Origin: Maritalea myrionectae DSM 19524
Lineage (GTDB): Bacteria > Pseudomonadota > Alphaproteobacteria > Rhizobiales > Devosiaceae
DNA: 64,000 nt
Direction: 5' to 3'
NCBI RefSeq assembly: GCF_000423365.1
Contig: NZ_AUHV01000003.1
Location: 744,001-808,000 of the forward strand
Of this stretch, positions 60,648 through 64,000 are shown piece by piece (the first letter of the stretch is position 1; each line of letters opens with the position of its first letter). Position numbers and translations under genes: made by a program. The notes beneath the pieces were generated by a model, which was not told the DNA's origin, ran no database searches, and saw nothing but the letters and a program-made list of their open reading frames with translations.

Positions 60648-63277
60648 TATGCCACCTCCCGATCGAGCCGATTGCGCATTTGTGCCAAAGCATCATCCAG
60701 CTGCGCCCGGTCGTTCTTGGCGATATAAGCAGACATGCCCAAGGCCTTGGCCTGATCGCGCGCCCGCGGTTCATCATATGAGGTCAAGGCAATGATCGGC
60801 GTTTGCGCCGCATGGGGGGCATTGGAGATGGATTTGGCCAATCCAAACCCATCCATGCGCGGCATTTCAATGTCGGTCACGATCAAATCATAACGCTCGC
60901 CGCCTTCAACCCGCTCCATCGCTTCCACGCCATCATGACACACGGTGACATCAAAGCCGGCGCTTTGGAAAATGGGTACAAGCATATTGCGGAAAAACGC
61001 ACTATCCTCAGCATAAAGCAGCTTTTGCCGGTGCGGCGTGGCTGTTTGTCCCTGACGCTCAAACAGTTTGGGATGTTCCTGCGCCATAAAATAGGCCAAA
61101 TCCAAAATCTCAGTGGCTTTGCCATCCAAAATCGCAGACCCTAGATACCCCAACCCGGCACCGTCCAAATCATAATGTTGCGGTGCAAGGCAGATATCCA
61201 ACACTTGATCCACCACAATGCCGAGCAAAAACCCATGATCTTCGAAAACCAGGAGTGGCTTTTGCCGGACAGATGCGCGTTCCGCCTCTGATAAGTCACG
61301 CAAAAAGATGATGGGCATCAACCGCTCGGTATATTGCAGGGTAGATCGTCCACCCACTTGCTCGATCTTGCTTAGCTCCACCTGCTCCAACCGATGGATC
61401 AGCGACAGCGGCACCGCCTTGCGCCCCGCGCCATCGAGATTGAAGCACAACAGTTCGATCTGGGTGTTTTGCACATTGTCTTGCGCTTGTTCAGCATGGG
61501 TTGCCCCATGATCAACCAATTCGCTTTGCGTGACTTGGACGGCCAAGCCTTGCGCATCCAAAATCATGATCACACTGCCATCGCCAAGAATGGTCGTGCC
61601 GGAAAAGTGCTTAAGCTCTTTAAGCGCCCCAACCATTGGCTTGACCACAATTTCTTCAGTGTGGAACACCGCATCCACCAACAAGCCAAATCGGAACGAG
61701 CCAATTTCCAACACCACAACAAAGCCCCCATCGGCGCCCGGTCCTGTTGCCGCGCCCAAGGCCTCATCCAGCCGCAATATTGGCAAAAGCTGATCACGCA
61801 GCTGCAAAACGGGCACGCCGCTGACCTGTTCGATTTGCACCTCTGCATCAGAATGATGCCCCTTAACCGCCTTGGCCGGAGACACGCGCACCAGTTCGCG
61901 CACGGCCCGTTGCGGCACCGCGAACCGCTCATCATGGCTGGCAACAATTAACGCAGGCACAATCGCCAGGGTCAGTGGAATGTTCAGGCTCACCAAGGTG
62001 CCTTCACCGGGCGCCGACTGCAAATCAATGGTGCCGCCAATCATTTCGATATTGGTGCGCACCACATCCATGCCAACGCCGCGCCCGGACACGCTGGTCA
62101 CCGCCTGCGCAGTCGAAAAGCCGGGGTGGAAAATCAATTGATGTGCTTGGCTGTCGGTCATCCCATCAGCATCTGCTGGCGTGATCAACCCGCGCTCCAG
62201 CGCTTTTTGCTTGAGCTTTGCCGCATCAAGGCCGCGTCCATCATCACGGATTTCAATGATGATCTGCCCCCCTTGATGAAAAGCATTCAACTCGATCCGC
62301 CCCGCCTCCGGCTTGCCTGCTTCGGTGCGGTCAGCAGGTGGTTCAAGCCCGTGATCAGCGGCATTGCGGATCATATGAGTGAGCGGATCTTTAATCTGCT
62401 CCAACACCTGTCGATCCAGCTCGGTTTCCTCACCGCTCATCTCCAAATGGATTTGCTTGCCCAACTCCTTGCCTAAATCACGCACAATGCGCGGCATTTT
62501 CTGCCACAGTGCGGAAATCGGCTGCATCCGGGTTTTCATCACCCCATCCTGCAATTCCGCAGTTACCGAACACAGGCGCTGCAAAGGCGTGTGATACCTC
62601 GCATCTTCATGCTCGCGGCTCACCGCCATCAACTGATTGCGGGTCAGCACCAGCTCCGACACCATGGTCATCAATTGCTCGAGCACGCCCAACTGAACCC
62701 GAATGGCCCCTTGAGCCGGTGCGGTCGGCTTGCCCATTTCTGGCGCGGTCAAAGTATTTTGCGGGTCGGTGTCCATTTGCGGTGTTTCGGACAAAGCATC
62801 ATCCGGCCCCGGCGCATTGCGAAACGCCTCTTCCAGCGGGTCCAGCGGCACATCGCTGTCGAAAGGTGCTTGGGGACCAAACTGATCTTCCTGCGCGTCA
62901 GCCCCCTCTGCCAATCCGTTGAGCGCATCAATGAGCGCTTGATCATCCCCCGCAGGCTCCGCCCCCGCATGGGCTTGCATATGGTCCAACTGCGCTTTGA
63001 TCTGGTCGATAACGTGCAAAATGGTGCTGACACCATCAGCGGTGGGCGGCAGCCCGTCGCGATAACGGCCCATCAGATTTTCCGCCGCATGGGTCAACGC
63101 TTCCATCCGCGGCAGCTCCAAAAAGCCGCATGTGCCTTTGATGGTATGAACCAACCGGAAAACCTGGCGCAATATGGCTTGATCGCTCGGCGCCTGCTCA
63201 AATGCGACCAGCGCCGCATCAATCTGCTCAAGGCTTTCGCCTGTCTCGACAATAAAATCGCTAAGTAACTCGTCCAT
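60647..63277 (-). CDS. cheA: hybrid chemotaxis histidine kinase CheA with a second CheW domain and a receiver domain
   Basis: Kinase that autophosphorylates in response to receptors and passes phosphate to CheY and CheB. Domains in order: Hpt with His44 (RLVHTIKGTCGFLELPRMEALTHAAENLM); acidic linker (~110-195); dimerisation domain (RVQLGVLEQLMTMVSELVLTRNQL); ATPase (TRDALTHMIRNAADHGLE-type LTHMIRNAADHGLE, FHQGGQIIIEIRDDGRGLD, GRGVGMDVVRTNIEMIGG); CheW domain (~435-570); a second CheW-like domain (~585-730); and a C-terminal receiver (KLLYAEDSAFFRNML, DLIVTDIEMPRMDGFG). At ~876 residues it is longer than the usual ~650. ATG 63277 is preferred over ATG 63304. First gene of the che operon. Confidence 0.95.
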   Translation of the reverse strand: MDELLSDFIVETGESLEQIDAALVAFEQAPSDQAILRQVFRLVHTIKGTCGFLELPRMEALTHAAENLMGRYRDGLPPTADGVSTILHVIDQIKAQLDHMQAHAGAEPAGDDQALIDALNGLAEGADAQEDQFGPQAPFDSDVPLDPLEEAFRNAPGPDDALSETPQMDTDPQNTLTAPEMGKPTAPAQGAIRVQLGVLEQLMTMVSELVLTRNQLMAVSREHEDARYHTPLQRLCSVTAELQDGVMKTRMQPISALWQKMPRIVRDLGKELGKQIHLEMSGEETELDRQVLEQIKDPLTHMIRNAADHGLEPPADRTEAGKPEAGRIELNAFHQGGQIIIEIRDDGRGLDAAKLKQKALERGLITPADADGMTDSQAHQLIFHPGFSTAQAVTSVSGRGVGMDVVRTNIEMIGGTIDLQSAPGEGTLVSLNIPLTLAIVPALIVASHDERFAVPQRAVRELVRVSPAKAVKGHHSDAEVQIEQVSGVPVLQLRDQLLPILRLDEALGAATGPGADGGFVVVLEIGSFRFGLLVDAVFHTEEIVVKPMVGALKELKHFSGTTILGDGSVIMILDAQGLAVQVTQSELVDHGATHAEQAQDNVQNTQIELLCFNLDGAGRKAVPLSLIHRLEQVELSKIEQVGGRSTLQYTERLMPIIFLRDLSEAERASVRQKPLLVFEDHGFLLGIVVDQVLDICLAPQHYDLDGAGLGYLGSAILDGKATEILDLAYFMAQEHPKLFERQGQTATPHRQKLLYAEDSAFFRNMLVPIFQSAGFDVTVCHDGVEAMERVEGGERYDLIVTDIEMPRMDGFGLAKSISNAPHAAQTPIIALTSYDEPRARDQAKALGMSAYIAKNDRAQLDDALAQMRNRLDREVA

Positions 63278-63353
63278 GAGGATACACCGGCAAAAATCAT
63301 ACAAAATAGATGATCAGCCTGCGCCAGAACGGTTAATGAGGGATTGAAAAAAC

Positions 63354-63383
63354 GGCCCCTAAGTAGTCGTACTTAGGGGCCGC
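63354..63383 (-). terminator. intrinsic terminator of chpT
   Basis: CGGCCCCTAAGTA and TACTTAGGGGCCG form a perfect 13-bp stem with a four-base loop. On the minus strand it is followed by TTTTTT, so it ends the chpT transcript before cheA. Confidence 0.93.
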
Positions 63384-63408
63384 GAAATCTTTTCGGTGAT
63401 GCTAAAAC

Positions 63409-64000
63409 CTAGCCGGCATATGCATCAAACTCGACCGCTTCATCCACAAGTTCCAGCCGAATTTTGAGCCCACTCTCCCGCGCCAAAAGGCCGGTATAGA
63501 AGGGCTGGATCACTTGGGCATCCACGCGCCCATCTTCCGGCGTGCCGTTCAACAATGCCACATTTCCGCGTGGAATAAAGGTCTTCGGGCCCGTCGCACG
63601 GATCTTAAAGCCTTTATCTTCCGGCGACGCATCATCAAGGCTCACCACGATATTGCCCCCGCGCGGCACAGCGCCCGCAGCAATCAACAGCATGTTCAGC
63701 AGCAGCTTGACCTTGTTTTTGGGCATCAAGACCGGCTCGATCTGCCATTCAATGTCTGCTTTTTCGCCCTCCATATACCCAAGGGCAACTTTCTCCGCAT
63801 CGCGGGTATCAATTTCAGTGCCTTGAGTTGAGGAAGCGCCAAAAGCCAACCGCGCAAATTCCAGTTTTGAACGGGCCTGTTTGGCCGAATTGTTGATCAA
63901 TTCTTGCGCAAACTCTGCCATTTCTGCTTGGTCTGGGTCGCCAAGCACCTCAAGACCATTGCCAATTGCCCCCACCGGACTAATCAAATCATGGCACACC
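63409..64000 (-). CDS. chpT: histidine phosphotransferase ChpT, 5' end outside the window
   Basis: Relays phosphate from the CckA kinase to CtrA and CpdR. The visible 196 residues start at the phosphorylated histidine motif (CHDLISPVGAIGNGLEVL). The dimerisation helix continues with AEFAQELINNSAKQARSKLEFARLAFG, and the degenerate ATPase-like domain with LLLNMLLIAAGAVPRGGNIVV and ATGPKTFIPRG. Family members carry about 15-25 more residues before the His motif, so the gene continues past position 64,000; the GTG at the edge is not the true start. It is followed by a strong terminator and the che operon. Confidence 0.93.
   Translation of the reverse strand, partial: VCHDLISPVGAIGNGLEVLGDPDQAEMAEFAQELINNSAKQARSKLEFARLAFGASSTQGTEIDTRDAEKVALGYMEGEKADIEWQIEPVLMPKNKVKLLLNMLLIAAGAVPRGGNIVVSLDDASPEDKGFKIRATGPKTFIPRGNVALLNGTPEDGRVDAQVIQPFYTGLLARESGLKIRLELVDEAVEFDAYAG

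Overview
The window reads as chromosomal DNA of a flagellated alphaproteobacterium. The evidence is the CtrA/SciP/ChpT/FlbD cell-cycle and flagellar set, a fliF-fliG-fliH-fliN-flbD-flhA operon of the Caulobacter type, GAnTC (CcrM-type) sites in front of ctrA, and a fliJ-fliI block divergent from ctrA. Order Hyphomicrobiales, perhaps a Devosia/Maritalea-like marine lineage, is my inference from overall style and cannot be proved here.

Region 1 (1-9,917) is an AT-rich accessory island whose right edge is a tRNA-Met gene (9,918-9,994) with its 3' end facing the island. It holds a P4-type tyrosine integrase, an AlpA-like regulator, a primase and a RepA-like helicase ATPase whose reading frames overlap. 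These are followed by a non-coding stretch with a perfect 13-bp inverted repeat, five head-to-tail 9-bp iterons and an AT-rich segment, which looks like a replication origin. Next come an XRE regulator, a small conserved-looking protein and a defence cargo: a C5-cytosine methyltransferase convergent with a three-gene operon (Eco29kI-type GIY-YIG restriction enzyme, DUF262 protein, MAE_28990-type HEPN protein). The two extra genes locked into the operon by overlap make this more than a plain type II restriction-modification system and the best candidate for an under-described system.

Region 2 (10-16.3 kb) has an OmpA-type lipoprotein, a gene-poor and apparently decayed stretch, a two-gene unit of unknown function (unknown protein plus pentapeptide/HEAT-like protein, possibly frameshifted at its 5' end) and mnmA.

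Region 3 (16.4-26.7 kb) is the flagellar block: fliK-flgD behind a sigma54-type promoter, sciP, then fliF through flhA. FlbD, encoded in the operon, is the sigma54 activator expected to act at the fliK promoter. CtrA-like boxes precede sciP and fliF.

Region 4 (26.7-53.4 kb) is a mosaic of metabolic, transport and regulatory genes: GFA protein, MFS exporter, ECF-like sigma factor with a cysteine-rich tail, two HxlR regulators facing VOC genes, a sulfatase-modifying-factor-like protein, L-serine dehydratase, an ArsR-controlled permease, an ABC exporter, ZntA plus a CDF zinc exporter, a siderophore ABC importer whose ATPase lacks about 70 internal residues, an S41 peptidase, ArfB, an SDR without its catalytic tyrosine, a glutathionyl-hydroquinone reductase, PurC and membrane proteins.

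Region 5 (53.5-64 kb) returns to motility and cell cycle: fliJ and fliI, divergent ctrA, a GNAT and a DUF4386 protein, then the operon cheA-cheW-cheY-cheB-cheR, and chpT, cut by the window edge. ChpT passes phosphate to CtrA, CtrA is opposed by SciP, and CtrA and FlbD drive the flagellar genes, so much of one regulatory circuit lies within this window.
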